A DNA stretch of 64,000 nucleotides from the NCBI RefSeq assembly GCF_001442535.1, contig NZ_CP013141.1, positions 470,171 through 534,170 of the forward strand, read 5' to 3'. The translations under genes were made by a program, and so were the position numbers. Under the pieces are notes generated by a model. The model had not been told where the DNA came from. It worked only from the letters and a program-made list of their open reading frames with translations, and did no database searches. The DNA is from Lysobacter antibioticus (GTDB lineage Bacteria; Pseudomonadota; Gammaproteobacteria; Xanthomonadales; Xanthomonadaceae). Below are positions 28,817 to 39,178 of this stretch, piece after piece. Within the stretch, counting starts at the first letter, position 1; the number at the start of each line of letters is the position of its first letter.

Positions 28817-29356
28817 ATGCCCGCCAGCGACCTCGACAGCGCCCTGCGCGAACAGCTGCCCTCATTGCGGCGGTTCGCGCGCTGGCTCGCCCGCGATCCG
28901 CATACCGCCGACGACCTGGTCCAGGCCGCGCTGGAACGGGCGATTTCCGGTTGGAGCAAGCGCCGCGACGCGCAGGCGCTGCGGCCGTGGTTGTTCGCGA
29001 TCGTGTACCGCCAGTTCCTCGATGGCCAACGCCGCTCGCAACGCTATGCCGGTCTGTTGTCGCGGCTCGGCGTATCACAGGACAGCCAGCCGTCGGCCGA
29101 GCGCGAAGTCGTCGCCCGCTCGACCCTGGAGGCGATGCAAGGCCTGACGGTCGAGCAACGCAGCCTGCTGCTGTGGGTCTCGGTCGAGGGACTCAGTTAC
29201 CAGGAGGTCGCCGATATCCTGCAGATACCGATCGGCACGGTCATGTCGCGTTTGTCGCGCGCACGCGACGCCCTGCGCCGGCTCAGCGATGGCGAAACCC
29301 CGGTTCCGCCGCTGAGATTGTTGAAGACGCCTTCCGGAGCGAAGTCCACCCCATGA
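28817..29356 (+). CDS. ECF RNA polymerase sigma factor
   Basis: The 179-residue protein is an extracytoplasmic-function sigma factor. Sigma region 2 lies at about residues 15-80 (RFARWLARDPHTADDLVQAALERA then LRPWLFAIVYRQFLDGQRR), and region 4 at about 105-165 (TVEQRSLLLWVSVEGLSYQEVADILQIPIGTVMSRLSRAR). It lacks region 3. Its own promoter and that of the catalase operon share the same motif, so it probably controls both. The stop overlaps the anti-sigma start as ATGA. Confidence 0.95.
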   Translation: MPASDLDSALREQLPSLRRFARWLARDPHTADDLVQAALERAISGWSKRRDAQALRPWLFAIVYRQFLDGQRRSQRYAGLLSRLGVSQDSQPSAEREVVARSTLEAMQGLTVEQRSLLLWVSVEGLSYQEVADILQIPIGTVMSRLSRARDALRRLSDGETPVPPLRLLKTPSGAKSTP

Positions 29357-30123
29357 CCACGACACCGAGTGAGTACGACCTCCACGCCTATGTCGACGGC
29401 TTGCTCGACGGCGAGCGTCGCGAGGCGGTCGAGGATTGGCTCGCGCGCCATCCCGGACGCGCCGCCGAAATACAGGCCTGGCAGCGCGACGCGCAATTGC
29501 TGCGCGCGGCGTTGGTGGGCGACGCCTTGGCGCCGCCGGGCGAACTCGATCCGGCGCGCCTGCGCGCGGGTCTCGCACGCAGGCGCAACGCGCGCTACGC
29601 GATCGCGGCGACGGTGCTGCTGAGTCTCGGCGCCGGCGGCATCGGCGGATGGCAGATACGCGAATGGCGCGGCCAGGAATCGAATCGCACCGCGGCGGCG
29701 TACGCCTCGATGGCGCCGATGGGCGATGCGATCGCGGCGCACCGTTTGTTCGCCTCGCGCCACGATCTGCGGCCCGATCGGGCGGCGCGCGGCGGCGATC
29801 TGCAAGGCTGGCTCGATGCGAATTTCCGCGAACCGATGCGCCTGCCCGATCTGAGCGGGGCCGGGTTCCGCCAGGTCGGCGCACGCCTGCTTGCGACTGA
29901 ACAGGGCGCGGCCGCCCTGGTCGTCTACGAAGACGCCGGCGGTAACGCAATCAGCTTCTATATCCGGCCGCCGGGGCCGCGCCGATACCTGCTGGCGCGC
30001 GGCGACCGCCGCGACGGCGACCTGCTCACACAGTACTGGTCGCGCGGGGGGTACAACTATGCGATGGTGAGCAGTGGGGAATCGGCGGATGTCGTCAGGC
30101 GCGCGCTGGATGGCGCGATCTGA
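29353..30123 (+). CDS. Membrane-anchored anti-sigma factor
   Basis: The 256-residue protein begins with an anti-sigma-type helical domain (EYDLHAYVDGLLDGERREAVEDWLARHP), followed by a single membrane helix at about residues 80-100 (YAIAATVLLSLGAGGIGGWQI) and a periplasmic domain of about 150 residues. It should bind and hold the ECF factor until a periplasmic signal arrives. The N-terminal pattern lacks the zinc-binding HXXXCXXC, so it is not a ZAS-type anti-sigma. It overlaps the sigma gene by four bases. Confidence 0.9.
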   Translation: MTTTPSEYDLHAYVDGLLDGERREAVEDWLARHPGRAAEIQAWQRDAQLLRAALVGDALAPPGELDPARLRAGLARRRNARYAIAATVLLSLGAGGIGGWQIREWRGQESNRTAAAYASMAPMGDAIAAHRLFASRHDLRPDRAARGGDLQGWLDANFREPMRLPDLSGAGFRQVGARLLATEQGAAALVVYEDAGGNAISFYIRPPGPRRYLLARGDRRDGDLLTQYWSRGGYNYAMVSSGESADVVRRALDGAI

Positions 30124-30141
30124 CAGAACTCAGGAAAGGCC

Positions 30142-30390
30142 ATGACGATGATTTCTACGGATATGCAGGAAACGCGCAACGCGTTCGGAACGTTTCTACG
30201 CTCGTTGGCGGAAGGCATGGCGACGCAGCAGGACTGGCGCCGCTTCACGATCGCGCACTACCACGATCCCACCCTGGAAGCCGCGCGGATCGAACTGGTC
30301 CGCGCCTCGCAGCACGAATCGGAAATGCCGACCGAGTCGTCGAAAGTGCAGGATCTGGCGAGCGAGATCGATCGCCGCTTCAGCAGCTGA
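30142..30390 (+). CDS. Small hypothetical protein (82 residues)
   Basis: The gene begins with ATG at 30142, with AGGAAAG upstream, 18 bases after the anti-sigma stop, so it probably belongs to the same operon. The 82 residues are charged, without signal or membrane segment, and start with MTMISTDMQETRNAFGTFLR; the middle holds a helical stretch LEAARIELVRAS. I do not recognise a family. Confidence 0.7.
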   Translation: MTMISTDMQETRNAFGTFLRSLAEGMATQQDWRRFTIAHYHDPTLEAARIELVRASQHESEMPTESSKVQDLASEIDRRFSS

Positions 30391-30433
30391 AACGCGCTGA
30401 ACCCCGATCGGCGCGATCAACTTCGCGCGCAAC

Positions 30434-30459
30434 AAAAAGCCCCGCATGCGGGGCTTTTT
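30434..30459. terminator. Bidirectional terminator
   Basis: AAAAAGCCCCGC faces GCGGGGCTTTTT across ATG-like bases, so the stem is an almost perfect palindrome with A/T runs on both sides. It lies between the convergent small gene and the indolepyruvate oxidoreductase, and can end both transcripts. Confidence 0.9.
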
Positions 30460-30477
30460 GTTTGACGCCGGCGAGGC

Positions 30478-33400
30478 TCAGGCCGCCTGTACGATCCGCA
30501 GCGGGTTGCGGTATTCCTTCAGCAACTCGGCCTCGCGCTCCTTGGCCTTGTGCAGGTGCGCTTCCTTGACGTGGCCGTAGCCGCGGATGTGTTCCGGGAC
30601 GCTGGCGATTTCGGCGGCGAGATCGACATTGCCGCCGTCCAGGGTCGCCAGCAGGCCGGTCACGGTCTGCTCGTAGTCGGCGATCAGCTGGCGCTCCATC
30701 TTGCGCTCTTCGGTGTAGCCGAAGATGTCGAGCTTGCTGCCGCGCAGCTTGCGCAACTTCGCCATCCACTTGAACGCGGTGAACACCCAGGGGCCGAATT
30801 CCTGCTTGATCAGGCGGCCCTGGTCGTCCTTCTTGGCCAGCAGCGGCGGCGCGAGGTGGAACTTGAGCTTGTAGTCGCCGTCGAACTGCTGCTCCAGCTT
30901 GCGCTGGAAATCGCCGCTGGTGTACAGGCGCGCGACTTCGTATTCGTCCTTGTAGGCCATCAGCTTGAACGAATAACGCGCCACCGCCTCGGCCAGATCG
31001 GTCGAGCCCGGCGCCTTGGCCTGCTCGGCCGCGCGGACCTTGGCGACGAAGTCGGCGTAACGCTTGGCGTAGCCTGCGTCCTGGTATTCGGTGAGGAAGG
31101 CGACGCGGCGCGAGATCAACTCGTCGAGCGAACGCGACAGGCGCAGGTCGTCGAGCGGCAGGAAGGCGACGTTGTCGCTGTCGGCATTCGCAGGCACATG
31201 ACGCAGTTCGTCTTCGTTGCGGGTCGCGCGCGGGGCCGAGGTCGCACCCCATTCGTTGCCTTCCCATTCGCCCGGCGCCAGGTGCGGCAGGGCGTGCGGC
31301 GTCGCTTCGGCGGCGGTCGGTGCGTTGCGCACCAGGCCGGCGGCTTCGGCGACCGCTTTCGGGTCGATCGCGGCCAGGCGGCCCCAGGCGAACGCGGTCT
31401 TGTTCATCTCGATCGCGGCGCCGTTGAGCTCGACCGCGCGCATCAGGGCATCGAACGAGATCGGCACCAGTGCGCGCTGCCAGGCGTAGCCGAGGATGAA
31501 CAGATTGGTCGCGATGGCGTCGCCGAGCAGGGCGGTGGCGAGCTGGGTCGCATCGACCAGCAGCGGCTCTTCGCCGCCCAGCGCCTGGCGCACCGCGGCG
31601 ACGATGTCGGCGGCGGGGAACTGCATGTCGGGGCGGGTGGTGAAGGTGCCCGGCATCGCTTCGTAGGTGTTGAGCACGACCGCGCTGCGGCCGGCACGCA
31701 CCTTCGACAGCGCCCAGTAGTCGTTGACCACGACCATGTCGCAGCCGAGCACCAGGTCGGCCTCGCCGGCGGCGATGCGCACGGCGTGGATGTCGGCCGG
31801 GGTCTTGGCGATGCGGATGTGGGTGGTGACCGCGCCGCCCTTCTGCGCCAGGCCGGTCTGGTCGAGCACGCTCGCGCCTTTGCCTTCCAGATGGCCGGCC
31901 ATGCCGAGCAGGGCGCCGATCGTGACCACGCCGGTGCCGCCGACGCCGGTGATGAGGATGTTCCAGGGCGTGTCGAGCGCCGGCAGCTGCGGCGCCGGCA
32001 GGTTCTGCAGGCGGTCCTTGGCCGAGGAGCCTTTCTTCTTCTTCAAGCCGCCGCCTTCGACGGTGACGAAGCTCGGGCAGAAGCCGTTGACGCAGGAATA
32101 GTCCTTGTTGCAGTTCGACTGGTCGATCTCGCGCTTGCGGCCGAACTCGGTTTCCTTCGGCAGCACCGACACGCAGAACGACTTCTTGCCGCAATCGCCG
32201 CAGCCTTCGCAGACCAGGGTGTTGACCATGACCCGCTTCTGCGGGTCGACCATCTTGCCGCGCTTGCGGCGGCGGCGCTTCTCGGTCGCGCAGGTCTGGT
32301 CGAAGATCAGCACGCTGGTGCCCTTGACCTCGCGCAGGCGCTTTTGCACTGCGTCGAGTTCCTTGCGGTCATGGAACTCCATGTCGCTGGGGAAGATCTC
32401 GCGCTTGTTCCACTTGGCGATGTCGTCCGACAGCAGGACGATGGTGTGCACGCCTTCCGAACGCACCTGGTGGGCGATCTGCGGCACCGACAAGGTGCCG
32501 TCGACGGGCTGGCCGCCGGTCATCGCGACCGCGTCGTTGTAGAGGATCTTGTAGGTGATGTTGACGCCGGTGGCGACCGACTGGCGGATCGCCAGCGAGC
32601 CGCTGTGGAAATAGGTGCCGTCGCCGAGGTTCTGGAACACGTGTTCGGTGTCGGTGAACGCCGATTGGCCCGACCAGGTCACGCCTTCACCGCCCATATG
32701 GGTGAAGGTGTTGGTGTCGCGGTCCATCCAGGTGACCATGTAGTGGCAGCCGATGCCGCCCAGCGCGCGCGAGCCCTCCGGCACCACGGTCGAGGTGTTG
32801 TGCGGGCAGCCCGAGCAGTAATGCGGCACGCGCGGGAACGAGGCGCGCGGCAGGGCGAGTTCGCTTTCCTTCTCGGCCATCCAGCGCAGCACGTTTTCCA
32901 TGTGCTCGGAGTTGTGGAAGCGCTGGATGCGCCGCGCGATCACGCCGGCGATGCGCGCCGGGGTCAGCTCGCCGGTCGAGGGCAGGATCCACTCGCCGCT
33001 CTCGTCGTACTTGCCGACGATCGACGGACGGCGCTCACCGTCCCAGTTGTACATCGACTCCTTCATCTGGCTTTCGATGAAGGCGTGCTTCTCCTCGACC
33101 ACCAGGATGTCGTCGAGGCCGCGCGCGAACGCGCGCAGGCCGACCGGTTCCAGCGGCCAGGTCATGCCGACCTTGTAGACGCGGATGCCGAGGTCGGAGC
33201 AGGCGCGTTCGTCCAGGCCCAGGTACTCCAGCGCCTGCAGCACGTCGAGATAGCTCTTGCCGGTGGTGATGATGCCCAGGCGCGCGTTCGGCGAATCGAT
33301 CACCGTGCGGTCGATGCCGTTGGCGCGGGCGAAGGCCTGCGCGGCCTTGACCGCGTACTGGTGCAGGCGCATTTCCTGGTCCATCGGCGGGTCGGGCCAG

Positions 33401-34185
33401 CGGATGCTCAGGCCGCCCGGCGGCATGACGAAGTCGTCCGGGGTGACGATCTGCAGCGCCAGCGGATTGACGTCGACCGAGGCCGAGGATTCGACCGTCT
33501 CGGCGATGGTCTTGAAGCCGACCCAGCGCCCGGTGAAGCGCGACATGGCCCAGCCGATCAGGCCCATGTCGAGGATGTCCTGCACGCCGGCCGGGTTCAG
33601 GATCGGCATCATCGCGCTGGTGAACTCGCCTTCCGAGCCGTGCGGCAGGGTCGAGGAGCGGCAGGCGTGGTCGTCCGCGGCCAGGGCCAGGACGCCGCCG
33701 TACTTGCTGGTGCCGGCGGCATTGGCGTGCTTGAACACGTCGCCGGTGCGGTCCACGCCGGGGCCCTTGCCGTACCACATGCCGTACACGCCCTCGACCT
33801 TGGCGCCGGGGAACAGGTTGGTCTGCTGGGTGCCCCAGACCATGGTCGCGCCGAGGTCCTCGTTGAGGCCCGGGGTGAACTTCACCCCGGAGGCTTCCAG
33901 GTACTTGCGCGCGCGCCATAGCTCCAGGTCGAAGCCGCCCAGCGGCGAACCGCGGTAGCCGGAGATGAAGCCGGCGGTATTGAGGCCGGCGGCCTGGTCG
34001 CGCAGCCGCTGCATCAGCGGCAGGCGCACCAGCGCCTGCACGCCGCTCAGGTAGATGCGGCCTTCCTGACGGGTGTACTTGTGATCGAGCGAATAGTCCG
34101 GATCGAGGACGCTGTTGGTCAGGTCGGCTGCATTGAGTTGAGATGCAGCCGACGAAGGCGAGCTGAGTTCTGCGGTGCTGGTCAT
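30478..34185 (-). CDS. Indolepyruvate ferredoxin oxidoreductase, fused alpha/beta
   Basis: The 1235-residue enzyme oxidises arylpyruvates, and in this fused form branched or indole pyruvates, to acyl-CoA with ferredoxin. The N-terminal part (to about residue 400) holds the pyrimidine-binding type domain (ALVRLPLMQRLRD, FISGYRGSPLGG). The centre has HYCSGCPHNTSTVVPEGSRALGGIGCHYMVTW with thiamine diphosphate residues. Near residue 660 a cysteine-rich 4Fe-4S stretch reads CEGCGDCGKKSFC and later NCNKDYSCVNGFCP. The C-terminal gamma-type domain follows (GVGGTGVVTIGALLGMAG). The ATG at 34185 is chosen because family homology begins about there. No ferredoxin gene lies nearby. Confidence 0.95.
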   Translation of the reverse strand: MTSTAELSSPSSAASQLNAADLTNSVLDPDYSLDHKYTRQEGRIYLSGVQALVRLPLMQRLRDQAAGLNTAGFISGYRGSPLGGFDLELWRARKYLEASGVKFTPGLNEDLGATMVWGTQQTNLFPGAKVEGVYGMWYGKGPGVDRTGDVFKHANAAGTSKYGGVLALAADDHACRSSTLPHGSEGEFTSAMMPILNPAGVQDILDMGLIGWAMSRFTGRWVGFKTIAETVESSASVDVNPLALQIVTPDDFVMPPGGLSIRWPDPPMDQEMRLHQYAVKAAQAFARANGIDRTVIDSPNARLGIITTGKSYLDVLQALEYLGLDERACSDLGIRVYKVGMTWPLEPVGLRAFARGLDDILVVEEKHAFIESQMKESMYNWDGERRPSIVGKYDESGEWILPSTGELTPARIAGVIARRIQRFHNSEHMENVLRWMAEKESELALPRASFPRVPHYCSGCPHNTSTVVPEGSRALGGIGCHYMVTWMDRDTNTFTHMGGEGVTWSGQSAFTDTEHVFQNLGDGTYFHSGSLAIRQSVATGVNITYKILYNDAVAMTGGQPVDGTLSVPQIAHQVRSEGVHTIVLLSDDIAKWNKREIFPSDMEFHDRKELDAVQKRLREVKGTSVLIFDQTCATEKRRRRKRGKMVDPQKRVMVNTLVCEGCGDCGKKSFCVSVLPKETEFGRKREIDQSNCNKDYSCVNGFCPSFVTVEGGGLKKKKGSSAKDRLQNLPAPQLPALDTPWNILITGVGGTGVVTIGALLGMAGHLEGKGASVLDQTGLAQKGGAVTTHIRIAKTPADIHAVRIAAGEADLVLGCDMVVVNDYWALSKVRAGRSAVVLNTYEAMPGTFTTRPDMQFPAADIVAAVRQALGGEEPLLVDATQLATALLGDAIATNLFILGYAWQRALVPISFDALMRAVELNGAAIEMNKTAFAWGRLAAIDPKAVAEAAGLVRNAPTAAEATPHALPHLAPGEWEGNEWGATSAPRATRNEDELRHVPANADSDNVAFLPLDDLRLSRSLDELISRRVAFLTEYQDAGYAKRYADFVAKVRAAEQAKAPGSTDLAEAVARYSFKLMAYKDEYEVARLYTSGDFQRKLEQQFDGDYKLKFHLAPPLLAKKDDQGRLIKQEFGPWVFTAFKWMAKLRKLRGSKLDIFGYTEERKMERQLIADYEQTVTGLLATLDGGNVDLAAEIASVPEHIRGYGHVKEAHLHKAKEREAELLKEYRNPLRIVQAA

Positions 34186-34468
34186 GGGCGGGCTCTCGCG
34201 GCGGTGCCGCGGGTTGGCTGGCGGGGCGGGACGGCATCCCGGCCGGGACGGCGGTGGCGCGCCGGGGCCCGAGCAAAGACTCGGAATTATAGCCTTTGGG
34301 CCCAATCGCGCCGTGAGCCGGGCGGTGAGCCCGGTCGAGTGTGACGGTCGGCGCGGCCGCCGTGCCGGCGTACCAGGGCGTATTGCCGGGGAGATTGACG
34401 GATGCCGCGCCGTTCAGCAGCATCGCGCGGCTTCGAGCCTCGTTGTCGGGCGCCCCTCCGGAGAGCCT

Positions 34469-34822
34469 GTGGCTCAAGACCTTTACTGCTGGCGCTGCGA
34501 TCGCGTCGTGCCGATGCTGACCGAACCCGAATGGGAGCGGATGGCGCCGGCCCTCGATGAGGCCGTCGCCGAAGTGCAGCGTTACCGTGTCTCGACGGCG
34601 AGCTCGCTGCAGACTGCCTTGGCCCGGCCGCATGGCCGCGGCGCGCTCAAGCTGTATTACCGGATGACCGGGCAGCTCGAAACCAAGCCCGACGCCATCC
34701 GTCACCATCGTCTGTCCCTGTACGGGCCGCCGTGCGCGCATTGCGGCAAGCCGCTGCGCACGCCGCGCGCGAGTCACTGCGCCGCTTGCGGCGCGATGCG
34801 GGCCGAGGCTGCGGTCGAGTAG
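34469..34822 (+). CDS. Zinc-ribbon protein
   Basis: The 117-residue protein has CWRC at residues 7-10 and, near the C terminus, CAHC and CAAC, giving two zinc-binding pairs that could form a ribbon. The rest is a helix-rich middle with EWERMAPALDEAVAEVQRYR. The GTG start at 34469 follows CCGGAGAG at good distance; upstream in-frame codons lack such a site. Function is unknown. Confidence 0.7.
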   Translation: MAQDLYCWRCDRVVPMLTEPEWERMAPALDEAVAEVQRYRVSTASSLQTALARPHGRGALKLYYRMTGQLETKPDAIRHHRLSLYGPPCAHCGKPLRTPRASHCAACGAMRAEAAVE

Positions 34823-34957
34823 GGCCGGATCGGTTCGGATGTCGCGACCGCGTCGATTTCGATGAGCGGATCGCGATGATCGCCGCCGCTGAGCGCTGAG
34901 TCGCAAGACACTGCACCGCGTTTGGGAGCCGCATCGCCGAGCAGGTAGAGTTGCGTC

Positions 34958-35533
34958 ATGACCGCCTTCGACCAAGTCGTCCTGTCCACGCAACGCTTGT
35001 TGTTGCGACCGCTCGCCGCCGCCGATGCCGGCGCCTTGATGGCGATCTATGCCGATCCCGAGGTGATGCGTTACGGCAGCTCGCCGCCGTGGGATTCGAT
35101 CGAGAAAGCCGATGCGCAGATCGTCCGCGACCGCGAGGCGATGGCCGCCGGCCACTTCCTCCGCCTCGGCCTGCAGCGGGTCGACGACGGCGCGCTGATC
35201 GGCACCTGCACCTTGTTCAATCTCGACCCGCCTTGCCGCCGCGCCGAAATCGGTTATGCCCTGGCCGTGTCGGCCTGGTCGCGCGGTTACATGTGCGAAG
35301 CCCTGCCGGCGCTGATCGATTTCGGTTTCGAGGCGATGGACCTCAACCGCATCGAGGCCGACATCGACCCGCGCAACACCGCCTCGACCAAGAGCATCGA
35401 GCGACAGGGGTTCGTGCGCGAGGGCTATCTGCGCGAGCGCTGGATCGTGCAGGGCGTATTTTCGGATACGGCTTTGTATGCGTTGTTGCGCAGCGATTGG
35501 CAGGCGCAGCGGCGCAAGGTGGCTTCAGGGTAG
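34958..35533 (+). CDS. GNAT family N-acetyltransferase (RimJ/RimL type)
   Basis: The 191-residue protein is a GNAT enzyme of the RimJ/RimL type. It has the N-terminal strand TQRLLLRPLAAADAGAL, the acetyl-CoA block RAEIGYALAVSAWSRGYMCEALPALIDFGFEAMDLNRIEADIDPRN, and the terminal helix region GFVREGYLRERWI. Ribosomal protein or small-molecule acetylation is possible; the target is unknown. It follows the zinc-ribbon gene by 135 bases. Confidence 0.9.
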   Translation: MTAFDQVVLSTQRLLLRPLAAADAGALMAIYADPEVMRYGSSPPWDSIEKADAQIVRDREAMAAGHFLRLGLQRVDDGALIGTCTLFNLDPPCRRAEIGYALAVSAWSRGYMCEALPALIDFGFEAMDLNRIEADIDPRNTASTKSIERQGFVREGYLRERWIVQGVFSDTALYALLRSDWQAQRRKVASG

Positions 35534-35580
35534 GAAGCGCGTTGTTTCATGTTCGCGTCGTCGCCCCATGTAACCCCAGG

Positions 35581-36293
<713 letters not shown>

Positions 36294-36460
36294 CCGCGCC
36301 GCTTCGGTCTCGCGTCGATATCGACCGCACCCCTCCATGCCCGCGGCGCAGACCGCGATGGCGACCCGGCGCCTTTCGATAAGGTCGGCATAACCAGCGG
36401 CCTCGCCGTATGTTTATATGGCGCGTCGGCAACACGGCTCGACCGCAGGAGAACGTTCCG

Positions 36461-37072
36461 ATGGCATCGTCTCAGCCCAATAACCGCCGTACCGTCGCCG
36501 CTTACGAAAAATGCGCGCACGACTATGCCGCCTCGGTGTCGCGGCAGCCGTCGGTGGCGGGGGCGGAGGCGCTGCGGCGGCTCGCCGATGCGCTGCCGTC
36601 CGGCGACGGCGTGCTGGAGATCGGGTCGGGGCCCGGATGGGATGCGGATTTCCTGGAGGGGCTCGCGGTGCCGGTCCATCGCACCGACGTGACCCGGGCC
36701 TTCTGCGAATTCCAGGTGCAGCGCGGCCGCCGGGCCGAGGTGTTCGATCTGCTCACCGACGCAATCGAGGGGCGCTATGCCGGCGTCCTGATGCTGTGCG
36801 TGCTGCAGCACTTCGAACGCGGCGATATGGATGGCGTGCTGCGCAAGCTGGCCCAGGCCCTGGTCCCCGAGGGGGCTTTGCTGCTGTCGTACCCGCTGGG
36901 CGAAGGCGAGTTCTGGGAGCACGGCGACTCGGGCGACTATCGGGTGGTGCTGTGGTCGGAGGCGGGGCTGGACGAACGTCTGCGTCGTGCGGGCTTCGCG
37001 ATCGACTGGGCGTCGCGCTTCGACGGCAGGGACGGCCCCTGGCGCACCGTGCTCGCCCGGAGGACGCGATGA
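36461..37072 (+). CDS. Class I SAM-dependent methyltransferase
   Basis: The 203-residue protein carries the SAM-binding motif VLEIGSGPGWDADFL near residue 52, an acidic residue at the end of the second strand (VHRTDVT) and the post-motif LSYPLGEGEFWEHGDSGDYRV. CAGGAGA precedes the ATG at 36461. Substrate is unknown. Its stop overlaps the start of the transporter gene (ATGA), so the two are co-translated. Confidence 0.88.
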   Translation: MASSQPNNRRTVAAYEKCAHDYAASVSRQPSVAGAEALRRLADALPSGDGVLEIGSGPGWDADFLEGLAVPVHRTDVTRAFCEFQVQRGRRAEVFDLLTDAIEGRYAGVLMLCVLQHFERGDMDGVLRKLAQALVPEGALLLSYPLGEGEFWEHGDSGDYRVVLWSEAGLDERLRRAGFAIDWASRFDGRDGPWRTVLARRTR

Positions 37073-37959
37073 GCCGGCGCGCCTGGTGGTTGTTCCTCGC
37101 CTTGGGCGTGATCTGGGGTGTGCCCTATCTGTTGATCCGGATCGCCGTCGCCGACGTGTCGCCGGTGTCGGTCGCGTTCGGGCGCACGCTCATCGGCGCG
37201 GCGCTGTTGCTGCCGATAGCGGCGGCACGCGGCGCGTTGCGGCCGCTGCTGTCTCACTGGCGGCCCTTGCTCGCATTCACCGTGGTGGAGATCAGCATCC
37301 CGTGGTGGTTGCTGGGCTATGCCGAGACCCGCATCAACAGTTCCACCGCCGGTTTGTTGATCGCCACCGTGCCGGTGATGACCGCCGGCCTGATGGCCCT
37401 GAGCGGTCACGAGAAGCTGGATGGCCGCCGGCTGGTGGGGCTTACCGTCGGCCTGGCGGGCGTAGGCGCTTTGGTGGGCCTGGACATCGACGTGTCCAAC
37501 GGTTGGGCGATGGCGGCCGCACTCGCGACCGCATTGGGCTATGCCCTGGGCCCGATCATCATCAGCCGCTACCTGTCCGATGTGCCGCCGTTGGGCGTCA
37601 TCGCCGCTTCGCTGGCGTTGGCGGCGATGGCCTACCTGCCCTTCATGCTCAGCGCATGGCCGGCGCAGATCACGATCGAGGCGGCCGGAGCGGTAGCGAT
37701 ATTGGGTGTGGTCTGCACCGCGCTGGCGTTCCTGCTGTTTTTCGCACTGATCGCCGAGGCGGGGCCGGCGCGGGCCACCGTCATCACCTATGTCAATCCG
37801 CTGGTGGCCTTGCTGTTGGGCGTGACTCTGCTGCACGAGCCGCTCACCTACGGCATGTGCGCAGGCTTCGTGCTGGTGCTGCTGGGCTCGTTCCTGGCCA
37901 CCACGCGCAGCCCGCCTGGCGAGCCATCGCGTGCCGATCCGATCGAGCAGGGCGACTGA
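37069..37959 (+). CDS. EamA-family (DMT) inner-membrane transporter
   Basis: The 296-residue protein has two EamA repeats of five helices each: the first starts with WWLFLALGVIWGVPYLLIRIAVA and the second around SNGWAMAAALATALGYALGPIIISRYL. The C-terminal LLGVTLLHEPLTYGMCAGFVLVLLGSFLAT is characteristic. Many family members export metabolites or amino acids. It is coupled to the methyltransferase gene. Confidence 0.9.
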   Translation: MSRRAWWLFLALGVIWGVPYLLIRIAVADVSPVSVAFGRTLIGAALLLPIAAARGALRPLLSHWRPLLAFTVVEISIPWWLLGYAETRINSSTAGLLIATVPVMTAGLMALSGHEKLDGRRLVGLTVGLAGVGALVGLDIDVSNGWAMAAALATALGYALGPIIISRYLSDVPPLGVIAASLALAAMAYLPFMLSAWPAQITIEAAGAVAILGVVCTALAFLLFFALIAEAGPARATVITYVNPLVALLLGVTLLHEPLTYGMCAGFVLVLLGSFLATTRSPPGEPSRADPIEQGD

Positions 37960-38036
37960 GGGGTGTCGTCGAGTGCATCGCCGACGTACCGCATCGCTGC
38001 GGCGGGTTCGGTTCTAGCGACGCGGGCGCGCGGCGG

Positions 38037-39170
38037 TTACGCCAACCCGCCGATCCAACTGCCGGTCACCCGCAACTCGTCGTCCAACACGACTAAATCG
38101 GCGCGATAGCCCGGTGCGATGCGCCCCAGCTCATGCTCCAGGCCGAGGAACTCGGCCGGATAAGTCGATGCCATGCGGCAGGCTTCGTCGAGCGGCAGGC
38201 CCAGGCGCTGCACGGTGTTGCGTACCGCGCTGGCCATGTCGAGCGCGGAGCCGGCGAGGGTGCCGGTGGCGGTGGTGCACTTGCCGTCGCGACAGGTCAT
38301 GGTTTCGCCGTAGAGGACGAAGTCTTCCTGGGTGCCGCCGACCGGCGGCATCGCGTCGGTGACCAGCATGATCTTGCCGCGCGGTTTGGCGGCGATGGCG
38401 ATGCGCAGCGAGGCGTCGTGGACGTGTTCGCCGTCGACGATCACGCCGCACCAGCTGTGCGGATCTTCGATGCAGGCGCCGACGCCGCCGGGTTCGCGGC
38501 TGCCGAGCGGGGTCATGGCGTTGAACAGATGGGTCACGCCGCGCACGCCGTGGGCGAAGGCGTCGCGCAGGCGCTCGTAGTCGGCGGCGGTGTGGCCGGC
38601 GCAGACCAGCACGCCGCGCGCGGCCAGCGCCTGCAGGGTGGCGTTGGCGAAGCGTTCGGGCGCGAGGGTGAGCATGGTCTTGCCGACGCCGAGCGAGGCG
38701 ATCCGGTCGAGTTCTGCCTCGTCCGGGGTGTGGAACTTGTCCGGGTTGTGCACACCCTTGCGCGCGGCGGCGAGGTAGGGGCCTTCGAGATGGATGCCGA
38801 GGATGCCCGGTACGCCTTGCTGGATCGCTGCGCGCACGGCGTCGATCGCCGCGACCATCACCTCGACGTCGTCGCTGATCAGGGTCGGCAGCAGGCCGGT
38901 GGTGCCGTACTGGCGATGAGCCCCGGCGATGCGACGAATGCCGTCGACCGTGGGCGTGTCGTTGAGCAGCACGTCGCCGCCGCCATTGACCTGGGTGTCG
39001 ATAAAGCCCGGCACCAGGTACTGGCCGTGCAGGTCGACGGTTTGCGCGCCGCTCGGCGCGGGGCCCGGCAACACCGCGACGATGTGGCCTTCTTCGACGA
39101 TGACGGTCAGGTCGGACTCGAAGCCGCGCTCGCTGAGCACGCGGCCGTTGACGAACGCGGTGGCGGACAT
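38037..39170 (-). CDS. nagA: N-acetylglucosamine-6-phosphate deacetylase NagA
   Basis: NagA removes acetate from N-acetylglucosamine 6-phosphate. The 377-residue protein has the amidohydrolase blocks: LVPGFIDTQVNGGGDV, GIHLEGPYL with the metal glutamate, AGHTAADYE with a metal histidine, THLFNAMTPLGSREPG with another, and the catalytic aspartate in LVTDAMPPVGG. The ATG at 39170 lies 8 bases after the SIS deaminase stop, so the genes form one operon led by the GntR regulator. Confidence 0.96.
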   Translation of the reverse strand: MSATAFVNGRVLSERGFESDLTVIVEEGHIVAVLPGPAPSGAQTVDLHGQYLVPGFIDTQVNGGGDVLLNDTPTVDGIRRIAGAHRQYGTTGLLPTLISDDVEVMVAAIDAVRAAIQQGVPGILGIHLEGPYLAAARKGVHNPDKFHTPDEAELDRIASLGVGKTMLTLAPERFANATLQALAARGVLVCAGHTAADYERLRDAFAHGVRGVTHLFNAMTPLGSREPGGVGACIEDPHSWCGVIVDGEHVHDASLRIAIAAKPRGKIMLVTDAMPPVGGTQEDFVLYGETMTCRDGKCTTATGTLAGSALDMASAVRNTVQRLGLPLDEACRMASTYPAEFLGLEHELGRIAPGYRADLVVLDDELRVTGSWIGGLA

Positions 39171-39178
39171 GCTGGGCC

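Noticed and set aside
30550..33921. Plus-strand open frame of 1123 codons opposite the indolepyruvate oxidoreductase
   Set aside because: It lies entirely inside a conserved gene in antisense, has low-complexity composition and no recognisable domain.
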